Part shown: one piece after another, positions 18,680 to 27,919 of the stretch
Numbering within the stretch: position 1 is the first letter of the stretch
How the letters are laid out: each line of letters opens with the position of its first letter
From: Geminicoccaceae bacterium
GTDB lineage: Bacteria; Pseudomonadota; Alphaproteobacteria; Geminicoccales; Geminicoccaceae
DNA length: 64,000 bases
Reading direction: 5' to 3'
NCBI GenBank assembly: GCA_020638465.1
Contig: JACKIM010000001.1
Span: 1,868,501-1,932,500 of the forward strand
Made by a program: the position numbers and the translations under genes
The notes under the pieces: model-generated
Told to the model about the DNA's origin: nothing
Databases searched by the model: none
What the model saw: only the letters and a program-made list of their open reading frames with translations

Positions 18680-19959
18680 CTGTCCTCGCGCAACAAGCGG
18701 GCGATCCTGTCAATGCCGGCCTGGGCGGAAAAATGTCGGTCGACCCTTTGCCGACCGGCTTGCCCGAAGCGTGTGCGTTCCTCCGGTTGACGAACCATAT
18801 GTTCCAGTACCTTGCCGAGTTCATCACCTGTCGGGGATGATATGATGATACCGTTTTCCCCGTGTTCGATCAGTTCGCCGATGCCTCCGACATCGGTCGT
18901 GACGACGGCCAGTTCCTGCGAAAGCGCTTCGAGCAGGACGTTCGGCAGGCCGTCCCGGTCACCGTCGCCGGCAATGCGTGCGGGCAGGCAGAAGATGTCC
19001 GCCTCCTGCATCGCGGCCATGACCTCGCCGCGTGATCGCGCACCTCGCCAGTCGATCCGGTCGGCAAGGTCGAGTTGCCCGGCCCGCGCCTTCAGTCGTT
19101 CAAGGTCATTGCCGCCCCCGATATGGATGAATTTCCAGTGAATACGCGGGGGAAGGGCGGTCAGCCCGTCAAGCAGGATGTCGATTCCCTTCTTCTCCAC
19201 CGCCCGGGCGACGCAAAGGATGATGCAGGGATCGTTTTCGTCGTGACCATCGCGATGATGCGTGCGTTCGATGGCCGGCACATCCGCCGGATCGAGCCCG
19301 TGATAGACCAGTTCGACATGAGCGGCGGGTGCAAGCTGCCGCAGATGTTCGGTATTGATCGCCGTGCAGCATACCGTCCATTGTGCATCTGTCAGCTTTT
19401 CGCGAATTTCCCGGTCGGGAATGGTCCAGATGTCCTTGGCATGGGCGGAAAGACTGAAGGGGAGCCGTCGCAGCATGGCGGCATATCGCGCCACCGAGCC
19501 GGGCGTGTGCAGGAAGTGCGCATGGATGCGGCCGGTTCCCGGCCGCATCTCGGTGGCCATCACCAGCGCCTGCCCGATCCGGCGCAGGCGGTTGCGGGTG
19601 GGATCGTGTCGCCAGTCGTTCCACCATAGAGGAAGCAGCGACCAGAACCGTGGACGAGACATCTGGCAGAGGAGTGCCCTGACGACGCGCAGGGGCTCCT
19701 CATGCAGATATTCGGGCAGGTAGAGCACGCCCGCCTCGATCCGCTCGTGGATGGCATGGCGGACAGGATCGGTGGGATGCCGCAGGGAGATGATCTCGAT
19801 GTCGAAACCGGCGCGTTCGAGACCGTGAATCTCCTGGGCGATGAAGGTCTCGGACAGCCGCGGATAACCCTTGAGGACAATGGCGACCCGCGGTTCATCG
19901 TTGGTTCCGCTGCTAGGCACCTGCACGGGCACGTCGTGGCTCGGTGAAGGATTCGTCAA
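18676..19959 (-). CDS. Glycosyltransferase family 4 protein (colanic-acid type)
   Basis: A 427-residue GT4 enzyme beginning RVAIVLKGYPRLSETFIAQEIHGLERAG, the pattern of colanic acid/exopolysaccharide transferases such as WcaL. It has a Glycos_transf_1 domain with DIFCLPARIAGDGDRDGLPNVLLEALSQELAVVTTDVGG. ATG 19959 overlaps the upstream gene by 47 bases. Several GTG codons downstream (down to about 19920) would shorten the overlap and are alternative starts. Confidence 0.86.
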   Translation of the reverse strand: MTNPSPSHDVPVQVPSSGTNDEPRVAIVLKGYPRLSETFIAQEIHGLERAGFDIEIISLRHPTDPVRHAIHERIEAGVLYLPEYLHEEPLRVVRALLCQMSRPRFWSLLPLWWNDWRHDPTRNRLRRIGQALVMATEMRPGTGRIHAHFLHTPGSVARYAAMLRRLPFSLSAHAKDIWTIPDREIREKLTDAQWTVCCTAINTEHLRQLAPAAHVELVYHGLDPADVPAIERTHHRDGHDENDPCIILCVARAVEKKGIDILLDGLTALPPRIHWKFIHIGGGNDLERLKARAGQLDLADRIDWRGARSRGEVMAAMQEADIFCLPARIAGDGDRDGLPNVLLEALSQELAVVTTDVGGIGELIEHGENGIIISSPTGDELGKVLEHMVRQPEERTRFGQAGRQRVDRHFSAQAGIDRIARLLREDR

Positions 19960-21124
19960 GCCATCGGGCGCTCAGGTGCGAAATTGTGTCGAGACCGGAG
20001 AGCATGGTATCGAGGCGCTGCGGATTCAGCGGACGCTGGCGCCCCAGGCCCCGGATCGCTTCGGCCATCATCGCTGCATCGCGGATCCCGTCATCCTCAA
20101 GGCAGGTCACCAGTCCCAGCATCGATGCACGCCTGGCGCGCAGCAACTGCTCCTGGCGCGGCACGGTGCGAGGTACGATCAGGCTCGGCTTGCCGAAGGA
20201 CAGGATCTCGCAGAACGTGTTGTAGCCCCCCATCGAGACGACACCGAGGGCACGTTCGTACAGTTCCTCGACCTGCGATTCGAAGGTGGTCGAGTGGACA
20301 TTGCGCAGCCGGTTCACCCGCTCCTGGAACGCCAGCCTGTCGTCGAGCTGCATGAACGGGCCGAACAGCATCAATGCCGGGTATGGCGGCGGATGACCGC
20401 TCTCATAGGCACGGAGCACCCAGTCGATGAGTACCTCACCGTCGCCTCCGCCACCTGCGGTGACAAGGATGAAGGGCTCCTGCGGCAGGCTGTAATCGGC
20501 CGACAGGTGGGCATGATCGGAGACGCTGCGGCGGATGTAGCCGGTGAAGCTGAGTTTGGGCGACAAATGTGTCATTCCGGGGATTTCCCTGATCGGATCA
20601 AAGATTTCCGGAAGTCCGTAGACCCATATGTCATCGTAGAGATTCTCCAGAGCGGGAAAGACATCCTTGCGCTCCCACTCCGCCAGCAGGCTCCTCGGCT
20701 CGTCCATGACGTCGCGCAGGCCAAGAACGCATCGCGTTCCCCTGCTGCGCAGCATTCTCAGCGTTTCCTCGACCTCGCCCTGAAGTCCCAGAGGTTCCTT
20801 GTCGACCAGAAACATGTGTGGCTCGAAGATTTCTGCCGTATGGTGAATGATCGACGCGCGCATCGCCAGCGTCCGCTCGGTATCAATATGCAGTTTCAGG
20901 GATGTATATTCGCCATTGCGCAGCTTTATGACGCCCGGTACCCGGATGAAATCGACGCGTGCGCGAAAATCGAAGCTGCCGATGATCGGCGAGCCCGACA
21001 GGATGAGCACCGACAGACCGCGAAACTTGTTCACGAGGTCATGAGCGATGGCGCGGCAGCGCCGCAGATGGCCCAGGCCGAAGCTGTCATGACTGTAGAT
21101 GAGGAGGCGGCGTCCTTCCTGCAT
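19913..21124 (-). CDS. MurG-like glycosyltransferase, first gene of the glycan operon
   Basis: A 403-residue GT-B protein. The N-terminus LLIYSHDSFGLGHLRRCRAIAHDLV is the predicted-glycosyltransferase signature. The C-terminal half has FILVTAGGGGDGEVLIDWVL, GVVSMGGYNTFCEILSFGKPSLIVPRTVPRQEQLLRARR and a long helical end. It heads the eight-gene minus-strand operon ending at 11422 and is divergent from the tailspike cassette. Confidence 0.82.
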   Translation of the reverse strand: MQEGRRLLIYSHDSFGLGHLRRCRAIAHDLVNKFRGLSVLILSGSPIIGSFDFRARVDFIRVPGVIKLRNGEYTSLKLHIDTERTLAMRASIIHHTAEIFEPHMFLVDKEPLGLQGEVEETLRMLRSRGTRCVLGLRDVMDEPRSLLAEWERKDVFPALENLYDDIWVYGLPEIFDPIREIPGMTHLSPKLSFTGYIRRSVSDHAHLSADYSLPQEPFILVTAGGGGDGEVLIDWVLRAYESGHPPPYPALMLFGPFMQLDDRLAFQERVNRLRNVHSTTFESQVEELYERALGVVSMGGYNTFCEILSFGKPSLIVPRTVPRQEQLLRARRASMLGLVTCLEDDGIRDAAMMAEAIRGLGRQRPLNPQRLDTMLSGLDTISHLSARWLDESFTEPRRARAGA

Positions 21125-21263
21125 TGTCCTTCTTCCGACCGTTCACGTCCCGCTCCGGCCATCTGATACGAGATCGTTCAGGGTGCCGAGTCAAGCATAC
21201 GCCATCAACGGTGCTTCAGGCCAGTGGCACGCTTCGACGCAGGTTGACCGAGTCATGCCAGAT

Positions 21264-21293
21264 TTGTCTTGACCGCAGTCTGATTTCTATGAT
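21264..21293 (+). promoter_or_regulatory. Candidate sigma-70 promoter of the tailspike cassette
   Basis: TTGTCT (21264-21269) and TATGAT (21288-21293) separated by 18 bases, in an A+T-rich stretch 40 bases before the first gene. The gene's own Shine-Dalgarno is GGAG at 21323-21326. Position and quality are good; no transcript evidence. Confidence 0.5.
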
Positions 21294-21332
21294 TTAAGAA
21301 TAAATTCCTTTTATTATCCTTCGGAGACACTC

Positions 21333-21659
21333 ATGAGCATGCTGCTCCCGCATGACGACAATGGCACGGCGGTCCAGATCCTGGGATTCGCCCGTCAGGC
21401 CACTCAGGCCGTCGTCGTCACATCGACCAGCAGTCGCAACTCATCGCCCATCAGGGGCGACATCGAGGTATTGACGATCATTGCCACCGAGGCTTGCCAT
21501 TTCGATGTCGGCGATGCCGCGGTGACTGCCGAGATCGGCGCCAGCCCGTTCCTCTATCCCGGGGTTTACGTCGATATCCCGCTGCGCAAGGGCGAAACCC
21601 ATGTCGCCTTCATTGCTGCCGGAGCCGACGGCACGGCCTATATCATGGGGAGGAGCTGA
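21333..21659 (+). CDS. Small hypothetical protein, phage-tail-accessory-like
   Basis: I do not recognise a family. The 108-residue protein has no signal peptide or membrane helix, is rich in beta-type sequence, and ends with DIPLRKGETHVAFIAAGADGTAYIMGRS. It is preceded by a good Shine-Dalgarno (GGAG, six-base spacing) and is followed after one base by a second small gene and then a beta-helical tailspike. The layout resembles tail-fibre accessory genes of alphaproteobacterial phages, or a secreted beta-helix protein with two helper proteins. That role is inference from context. Confidence 0.6.
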   Translation: MSMLLPHDDNGTAVQILGFARQATQAVVVTSTSSRNSSPIRGDIEVLTIIATEACHFDVGDAAVTAEIGASPFLYPGVYVDIPLRKGETHVAFIAAGADGTAYIMGRS

Positions 21660-21660
21660 T

Positions 21661-21834
21661 ATGTCGCTCCCGCTTGGAATCGGCCTTGGCCGTCTTCGCC
21701 TGACGCCGGGCACGCGCAGGCGTACGAATGTCGTCATTCCGCCACCGCCGGTCACCTCCGAATTCCTGGTTGCCGACAATGGTGATCAGCTTGTCAGCGA
21801 TACCGGCGAACAGATTCTGGTGGGAGGCCGTTGA
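21661..21834 (+). CDS. 57-residue hypothetical protein between cassette genes
   Basis: Starts one base after the preceding stop and overlaps the tailspike ATG (TGATG). The sequence has a basic half (RLRLTPGTRRRTNVVIPPPP) and an end of the type seen in phage structural proteins, FLVADNGDQLVSDTGEQILVGG. No family is recognised. Its coupling to both neighbours is the main support for it being real. Confidence 0.55.
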   Translation: MSLPLGIGLGRLRLTPGTRRRTNVVIPPPPVTSEFLVADNGDQLVSDTGEQILVGGR

Positions 21835-24137
21835 TGGGCAGCAGGCAGATTCACGAACTGCAGGCCGCGGCGGTGCTCGATCCCGACGACCGGATGATTG
21901 TTTCCAAAAGTGGCACGCATCAGGCCCGCAATGGCCGGCTTGGCGATCTTCCCTACCGACGCTCCGGTCATCTGCGGACCATGACGGCCAAACTCGACGA
22001 GATTGTCTCGGTGCGGGACTATGGTGCCATTGGCGATGGCGTCGCCGATGATGCACCTGCCTTCCAGGAAGCACTTGATTCCCACGCGTCGGTCATGGTG
22101 CCTGCCGGCCTCTGGCGGCTCGCCTCGGTTGTATCGGTCAAGCCACGCCGCCATATCCTTGGCGTCGGCCGCGATGGAACCACCATCCTTGCGGAGGGCA
22201 GCCAGGCTTTCCGTTTCGAGCGCAACGAAGCGGGCAACCGCGTCGATCCGACCGCCGATGCCAACTGGAACCGTTCGTCGCTGGAACATGTGACAATCCG
22301 GATGGCGCATGGCGGCATCCGGGTCATGGGTCACGAATTCCGCGGGCGCGATCTGTGCTTCTTCGGGGGATCGGCATCCGGTGAGGACGATCCCGATGGC
22401 TGGTGCATCGACATGGTCGATGCCAATGAATGTGCGTTCGAGGGGATCAATGCCGGTTATGGCGGCGGCAGCGGACATGCCCTCAAGGCCAATGGCATCC
22501 GCTGGCGCGCCCAGATGGACGGCGTGAATTTCGGCGACAGTACCCTTGCCGAGATATCCATCAAGCTGGCAGGAGCCAGCACCACGGCCATACTCCTCGA
22601 CGGGCGCGCACCCAATGAAAGCGCCCATGTTTGCAATAACATGACTCTGCGGCGTATCCAGGTGAATGCTCCCGAAGGGGGCGGCGGGCTCACGGCCCTT
22701 CCCGGAAGTTATGGCATTCGCCTGGTGAACGCCGCCCGGATCTGTCTCATCGACTGCAATATCGAGGTGGTGGAAACTGCCTACGAGGAATATTCGCGGA
22801 GTGCCGGAGGTGTGGCCGGGGCCTGTGTGGCCAATACCTTCATCGGCTGCATCGTCCACAATTGTCCCACGGCCTATCGCGACAGCAATGCCACCTTTCC
22901 AGGCTCGGTGATCCAGAGGAACTTCATCGGCTGCGACAATCTCGGGCCGTTGCCGGTGGGCCGGATCAGTGGCGACGGCTCGCGCGCGCAGGATGGCGAT
23001 GCCTTCTTCCAAGGGGCATGGATCGCGGCTTCCGACGGCCAGCCGTCGATCCAGTTACGCTCGCGCAACCGCGACAGCCTGTTCGTCACCGGCAATTTCC
23101 GTGGCGCGGCACAAACCGATGCCGATGGCCATCTTCGCCAGGACGCACCGTATCATGGACTGCGGATCGATCTGGGGTCGATGGAGACGACCCGCCTGAC
23201 GCGTACCGTCGCCAACGGGACCGTCCATCCCGACGACCCGGCGCGGCAACTTGAGGATGTCCGCCTCGAACTCGGCAATGGCACGGATGCCCCTGAGGGC
23301 GAGCTCGCCCGTGTGCAGGTCAATGATCCGCTGATGTTGCCGGCGCGCACGACCGTTCCGCCACGCCCCGTGGACGGGCTCATCCATCATGCGGCCTCGG
23401 CGTCGGCCATGCCGTCCGCCGGTGACTGGTATCTGGGGCCGGGGCTCTATGCCCGCATCAACGGCGGGGAATATCCGGCGATCGCTGCTCCCCGCGGAGC
23501 CGTGGCGGAGCGCGAACGCAATATCAGCTTCACGCTGGGCACGGCCGATTTCGGCAAGGTCATACGCGTCAATCATGCCAGCGACCGGGTCGTTACCATT
23601 CCTTCGGGACTGGTTCCCGCCGGTGCCGGTGCGCGGCGGCTGTGGATCATCCGCCAGGGAACGGGGAGGGTGACCTTCGCCGCCAGCGGGGTGAACCTGC
23701 GTTCCACCAACGGCGAGCTTTCCATCTCGAAGCAGTTCCAGATGGTCGAGCTTCTCCTGTGCGGCAACGATGACGTTTATATCAGCCATATCCTTCCGGA
23801 CGCCATCGAGCCTCACGCGGAACGGCTGCACTGGACGGCGGGCAACGTGGTGGTGCCGCAGGGTTATCTGGGCAAGCTGGTGCGGGTCAGCAGCGGCAGC
23901 GCGGCGCCGGTCTTCGTCACCATCCCCGCGGGTCTCGTTCCGGTCGGCATGGAGGCGACCAGCCTGCGGGTGATGAAGGCCGGATTGGCCGATGTCGAGA
24001 TCCGTGCGGATTCCGGCATGAATCTCGCGGCGCCGGGGGGGAATCCCTATGTGATAACCCAGGCCAACAAGGTCGTGACCGTGATTGTCAGCGGGCCGGC
24101 CGGCAATCAGGCGAACACCGTGTATATCCAGGATTGA
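21834..24137 (+). CDS. Tailspike-like right-handed beta-helix protein (pectate lyase superfamily)
   Basis: A 767-residue protein. Residues 1-45 resemble phage tail-fibre adaptor segments (IHELQAAAVLDPDDRMIVSKSG). From about residue 62, VSVRDYGAIGDGVADDAPAFQEALD is the classic start of the Pectate_lyase_3 beta-helix, which runs to about residue 520. The C-terminal 210 residues hold two related modules, each with GK-V-RV, VTIP-GLVP-G and a strand-rich end (about residues 560-655 and 665-767). Such proteins bind and cut surface polysaccharide. No signal peptide is visible. ATG 21834 has GGGAGG just upstream and overlaps the preceding stop. Confidence 0.75.
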   Translation: MGSRQIHELQAAAVLDPDDRMIVSKSGTHQARNGRLGDLPYRRSGHLRTMTAKLDEIVSVRDYGAIGDGVADDAPAFQEALDSHASVMVPAGLWRLASVVSVKPRRHILGVGRDGTTILAEGSQAFRFERNEAGNRVDPTADANWNRSSLEHVTIRMAHGGIRVMGHEFRGRDLCFFGGSASGEDDPDGWCIDMVDANECAFEGINAGYGGGSGHALKANGIRWRAQMDGVNFGDSTLAEISIKLAGASTTAILLDGRAPNESAHVCNNMTLRRIQVNAPEGGGGLTALPGSYGIRLVNAARICLIDCNIEVVETAYEEYSRSAGGVAGACVANTFIGCIVHNCPTAYRDSNATFPGSVIQRNFIGCDNLGPLPVGRISGDGSRAQDGDAFFQGAWIAASDGQPSIQLRSRNRDSLFVTGNFRGAAQTDADGHLRQDAPYHGLRIDLGSMETTRLTRTVANGTVHPDDPARQLEDVRLELGNGTDAPEGELARVQVNDPLMLPARTTVPPRPVDGLIHHAASASAMPSAGDWYLGPGLYARINGGEYPAIAAPRGAVAERERNISFTLGTADFGKVIRVNHASDRVVTIPSGLVPAGAGARRLWIIRQGTGRVTFAASGVNLRSTNGELSISKQFQMVELLLCGNDDVYISHILPDAIEPHAERLHWTAGNVVVPQGYLGKLVRVSSGSAAPVFVTIPAGLVPVGMEATSLRVMKAGLADVEIRADSGMNLAAPGGNPYVITQANKVVTVIVSGPAGNQANTVYIQD

Positions 24138-24226
24138 GGCCGAAACGCGGACTGGAGCTTTTCAAGGACGCCGATCTCTGGTGCATTGCCCGTTATCGAA
24201 AATCCCGATGACGAGCAGGAGATGTC

Positions 24227-25522
24227 ATGATCCGGCCGCGTTTCCTCCATCCCGACACGCTGGCGCTGCATGCGGGAGGTGGCCCCGATCCGTCGACCGG
24301 CGCCCGGGCGGTACCGATCTACCAGACGACCTCCTTCTGCTTCGAAAGCACGGACGAGGCGGCGGCCCTGTTCGACCTCGAAACGCCGGGACACATCTAT
24401 TCGCGGATTTCCAACCCGACGGTTTCGGCCTTCGAGGAACGCATGGCGGCGTTGGAAAACGGTGTTGCGGCAGTGGCCACGGCCAGCGGCCAGGCGGCAC
24501 TGCATCTGGCGATCGCCACTCTGCTGGGGGCCGGGGACCGCATCGTCGCCTCGCGCCATATCTACGGTGGCAGCGCCAACCTCCTCAAATTGACACTTCC
24601 GCGTTTCGGCATTGAAACCCGGTTTGTCGACGTTCGCGATCATGAGGCCATCGACAGGGCGATGGAGGGCCGTGTCAGGCTGCTGTTGGTGGAGACGCTC
24701 GGCAACCCCGGACTGGAGGTCGCGGACATTCCCGCGCTGGCAGCCATTGCCCATCGTCATGATGTGCCGTTGCTGGTGGACAACACCTTCGCCACACCCT
24801 GCCTGATGAAGCCTATCGACCATGGTGCGGATATCGTCATGCACTCGGCCACCAAGTGGATCGGAGGCCATGGCGTAGCGATCGGCGGCGTGCTGGTCGA
24901 TGGCGGCCGGTTCGACTGGCGTGCCAGCGGCCGGTTTCCCACCTTGAGCGAGCCATGTCCCGGCTATGGCCATCTCGTCTTCGCTGACACCTTCGGCCCT
25001 TCGGCCTTCGCGGCGCGCGCACGGGCCGAAGGACTGCGCGACTTCGGCGCCTGTATGTCGCCGCAGAACGCCTTCTACCTGCTTCAGGGGCTTGAAACCT
25101 TGCCGTTGAGAATGTCCCGACATGTCGCCAATACCGATGCCGTGCTCGATTTTCTCGGGCAACACGGAAATGTCGCCTACGTTCTCCATCCCCGACGTGA
25201 AGACCATCACGATCATGATCTGGCCCGGCACCTGCTGCCCCGGGGGGCGGGATCGGTGGTGAGTTTCGGGATCGTGGGGGGACGCGAGGCCGGTGCGCGT
25301 TTCATCGAGCGCTGCCGACTGGCCTCGCATCTCGCCAATGTGGGCGATGCCCGTACACTCGTCATCCACCCGGCCTCCACGACGCACGCCCAGCTTGGTC
25401 CCGAAGCGCTGGCAGCGGCCGGCGTGCGCGAGGACATGGTCCGCATTTCGGTGGGACTTGAGGATCCCGGCGACATCATCGCCGACCTCCGGCAAGCGCT
25501 TGATGCGGTGACAGGAGACTGA
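24227..25522 (+). CDS. metY: O-acetylhomoserine sulfhydrylase-type PLP enzyme
   Basis: A 431-residue Cys/Met-metabolism PLP-dependent enzyme. Key blocks are AVPIYQTTSFCFES, HIYSRISNPTVSAFEERMAALE, the Schiff-base region SATKWIGGHGVAIGGVLVD, and the C-terminal LGPEALAAAGVREDMVRISVGLEDPGDI. It makes homocysteine from O-acetylhomoserine and sulfide, or a related gamma-replacement. Shine-Dalgarno AGGAG precedes ATG 24227. The two-base gap to the next gene indicates an operon. No SAM riboswitch is visible in the 89-base leader. Confidence 0.88.
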   Translation: MIRPRFLHPDTLALHAGGGPDPSTGARAVPIYQTTSFCFESTDEAAALFDLETPGHIYSRISNPTVSAFEERMAALENGVAAVATASGQAALHLAIATLLGAGDRIVASRHIYGGSANLLKLTLPRFGIETRFVDVRDHEAIDRAMEGRVRLLLVETLGNPGLEVADIPALAAIAHRHDVPLLVDNTFATPCLMKPIDHGADIVMHSATKWIGGHGVAIGGVLVDGGRFDWRASGRFPTLSEPCPGYGHLVFADTFGPSAFAARARAEGLRDFGACMSPQNAFYLLQGLETLPLRMSRHVANTDAVLDFLGQHGNVAYVLHPRREDHHDHDLARHLLPRGAGSVVSFGIVGGREAGARFIERCRLASHLANVGDARTLVIHPASTTHAQLGPEALAAAGVREDMVRISVGLEDPGDIIADLRQALDAVTGD

Positions 25523-25524
25523 CC

Positions 25525-26319
25525 ATGGCCGTCTCGACTTTCCTCAACAACTTTGGTCGCGACCCCGGAACCGGCAGCGACCCGGTCATTTTCATTCACG
25601 GCGCCGGCATGGATTCGAGCGTGTGGGCCCTGCAGGCGCGCTTCCTGGCCGCCCGTGGCCTGCCGGTGATCGCTCCCGACCTGCCCGGTCACGGCAGGAG
25701 CGGCGGCGAGGCTCTGACGACGATCGACGGACTCGCGGGCTGGATCGTGCGGATCCTCGGCCTGCTTGACGCACGGCGCTCCACGCTGGTCGGTCATTCC
25801 ATGGGAGCACTCATCGCCATACGCGCGGCGGCGATGCTGGGCGAACGGGCTGATGGCCTCGTCGTGCTGGGAGCAGCCGGACGCATGCCAGTCCATCCCG
25901 ATCTCATCGCTGCTGCCCGTGACGATCTTCCCGCCGCCGCCGCCCTGGTCGGCGACTGGGCGGTTGCCAGTGGCATGGAGCAGCGCGCGCAGCCGGTGCC
26001 AGGCACCTCGGTGATCTGGCAGGTCCGCCGTCTGCTGGAAGCATCGAGACCGGGTGTGCTGGCCACGGACCTCGAAGCCTGCAACACCTTTCGCCTCGAT
26101 CCCGGATGGCTCCGGCAGATCTTGTGTCCTGCGCTGGTTGTCGCTGGCGCGCGCGACCGGATGGCACCCGCAAGGAAATGTGTCGAGCTGGCGACTGTGC
26201 TCGGTGGCGAGGCCGTGACCATGGCCGGTTCCGGTCACATGATGATGATCGAGGAGGCGGCGGCCCTGCGCCGTCTGCTGTTCAGCCGTCTTGGCGATTG
26301 GCGATCTCGCGCAGCGTGA
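25525..26319 (+). CDS. Alpha/beta hydrolase
   Basis: A 264-residue alpha/beta hydrolase with oxyanion motif FIHGAGMDSSVW, APDLPGHGRSGG, the nucleophile elbow VGHSMGALIA (Ser), an acidic residue in VVAGARDRMAP and the catalytic His in GSGHMMMIEE. It follows metY by two bases, but it is much shorter than the MetX acetyltransferases, so it is not simply metX. Its 3' end overlaps the 3' end of the convergent acyl-CoA ligase gene by 38 bases. Confidence 0.85.
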   Translation: MAVSTFLNNFGRDPGTGSDPVIFIHGAGMDSSVWALQARFLAARGLPVIAPDLPGHGRSGGEALTTIDGLAGWIVRILGLLDARRSTLVGHSMGALIAIRAAAMLGERADGLVVLGAAGRMPVHPDLIAAARDDLPAAAALVGDWAVASGMEQRAQPVPGTSVIWQVRRLLEASRPGVLATDLEACNTFRLDPGWLRQILCPALVVAGARDRMAPARKCVELATVLGGEAVTMAGSGHMMMIEEAAALRRLLFSRLGDWRSRAA

Positions 26320-27919
26320 ATTTCTGCACCTTGCCCGTGGAGGTCTTGGGCAGCGGGCCGAATACCACGTGGCGGGGTACCTTGAAGCGGGCCAGATGCT
26401 GGCGGCACCATTCGATGATATCGTCGGCCTCGACCTTGCGGGCGTCAGCCTTGAGCGTGACGAAGGCGCAGGGTGTCTCGCCCCACTTCTCGTCGTCCTT
26501 TGCCACGACGGCGGCTTCCATGACGTCGGGATGACGATAGAGAACGTCTTCTATTTCTAAAGATGAGATGTTCTCGCCACCAGAAATGATGACGTCCTTG
26601 GAACGATCCTTGACCTCGACGTAGCCGTCGGCGTGCACGACCGCGAGGTCGCCGGTGTGGAACCAGCCGTCGCTCAGGGCCTTTTCCGTCGCCTGCGGGT
26701 TCTTCAGGTAGCCCTTCATGACCGTGTGGCCGCGCAGCAGCAATTCACCCATGGTCAGGCCGTCAGCCGGCACGTCCTTTCCCGTGGTGATGTCCATGAC
26801 CCGCGATTCGCCCAGCGTCGGATAGCGTACGCCCTGCCGCGCCACCCGAGCGGCCTGGTCGCCCGGTGACAGTCCCTCCCATTCCGCCTGAGGCACGCAG
26901 ATGGTCGAGGGGCCGTAGGTTTCGGTGAGCCCATAGAGATGGGTGACGTGGAAGCCCATGGTCTCCATCGCTTCGAGGACCGCCCGCGGTGGCGCGGCGC
27001 CGCCGGTGGCCACCTCGACGCGGTGCGGCAGCGGGCGCTTTTCATGTTCCGGCGCGTGGATGAGCATGTTGAGGACGATGGGTGCGCCGCACAGATGCGT
27101 CACGCCTTCCTCCCCGATCAGGCGAAAGACGTCAGCCGGGCGCATCTGCGGCAGGCAGACATGGGTCCCGCCGGCGGCGGTAACGCCCCAGGTGTATGTC
27201 CATCCATTGCAGTGGAACATCGGCAGCGTCCACAGATAGACGGAACGTGAATTGAGCCCGAAGGCGAAGGCATTGCCGAGCGCGTTCAGATACGCTCCAC
27301 GATGGTGGTAGACGACCCCTTTGGGATTGCCGGTGGTGCCTGAAGTGTAGCAAAGGGAGATGGCCTCCCATTCATCGTCGGGCAGCCGCCAGGGGTGATC
27401 CGGATCTCCTCCGGCGAGGAATTCCTCGTAGTCGAGATCGCCGATTGTCGTGTTCGTTCTGCTGTCGATGCCGATTACCAGTGGGCGGTTCTTCGTCATC
27501 CGGAGAGCTTCGCCCACCACCTCGGCAAATGTCGAATCCACCAACAGCACCCGGCTTTCCGCATGTTCGAGGATGAACGCGATGCTGGCGGCATCGAGAC
27601 GGAAGTTCAGCGCGTTGATCACGGCACCGCTCATGGGGATGCCGTAATGGGCCTCCAGCATTTCCGCGCGGTTGGCGGCGATGATCGAGACCGTGTCGCC
27701 GCGGCCTGTTCCGCGCTGTTGCAGGGCACTGGCGAGACGGCGGCAGCGTTGCGCCATTTCTCCATAGGTGAACCGTCGCTTGCCGTCGATTACGGCCAGA
27801 CGAGAACCAAACACGTCGGTCGACCAGCGAAGATGGTCGACCGGACTCAGGGGGCGATGATTGGCTCTCTGCCTGTCGAGGTTCAGGTCATAGATGGAAG
27901 GTTCGGACCGGCCCGGCAT
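26282..27919 (-). CDS. Acyl-CoA synthetase (AMP-forming)
   Basis: A 545-residue ANL-superfamily ligase. The P-loop-like motif is SLCYTSGTTGNPKGVVYHHRG, followed by LYGLTETYGP, GWFHTGDLAVVHADGYVEVKDRSKDVIISGGENISS and the terminal Lys motif LPKTSTGKVQKFTLRE. Overall layout is close to medium-chain fatty-acid and methylmercaptopropionate-CoA ligases (DmdB-like), but the acyl substrate cannot be read from sequence. The gene starts 37 bases inside the end of the upstream membrane protein gene. Confidence 0.9.
   Translation of the reverse strand: MPGRSEPSIYDLNLDRQRANHRPLSPVDHLRWSTDVFGSRLAVIDGKRRFTYGEMAQRCRRLASALQQRGTGRGDTVSIIAANRAEMLEAHYGIPMSGAVINALNFRLDAASIAFILEHAESRVLLVDSTFAEVVGEALRMTKNRPLVIGIDSRTNTTIGDLDYEEFLAGGDPDHPWRLPDDEWEAISLCYTSGTTGNPKGVVYHHRGAYLNALGNAFAFGLNSRSVYLWTLPMFHCNGWTYTWGVTAAGGTHVCLPQMRPADVFRLIGEEGVTHLCGAPIVLNMLIHAPEHEKRPLPHRVEVATGGAAPPRAVLEAMETMGFHVTHLYGLTETYGPSTICVPQAEWEGLSPGDQAARVARQGVRYPTLGESRVMDITTGKDVPADGLTMGELLLRGHTVMKGYLKNPQATEKALSDGWFHTGDLAVVHADGYVEVKDRSKDVIISGGENISSLEIEDVLYRHPDVMEAAVVAKDDEKWGETPCAFVTLKADARKVEADDIIEWCRQHLARFKVPRHVVFGPLPKTSTGKVQKFTLREIANRQDG

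Noticed and set aside
24138..24226. SAM riboswitch before the metY-type gene
   Set aside because: The leader is only 89 bases and I see none of the conserved SAM-I or SAM-II core segments.
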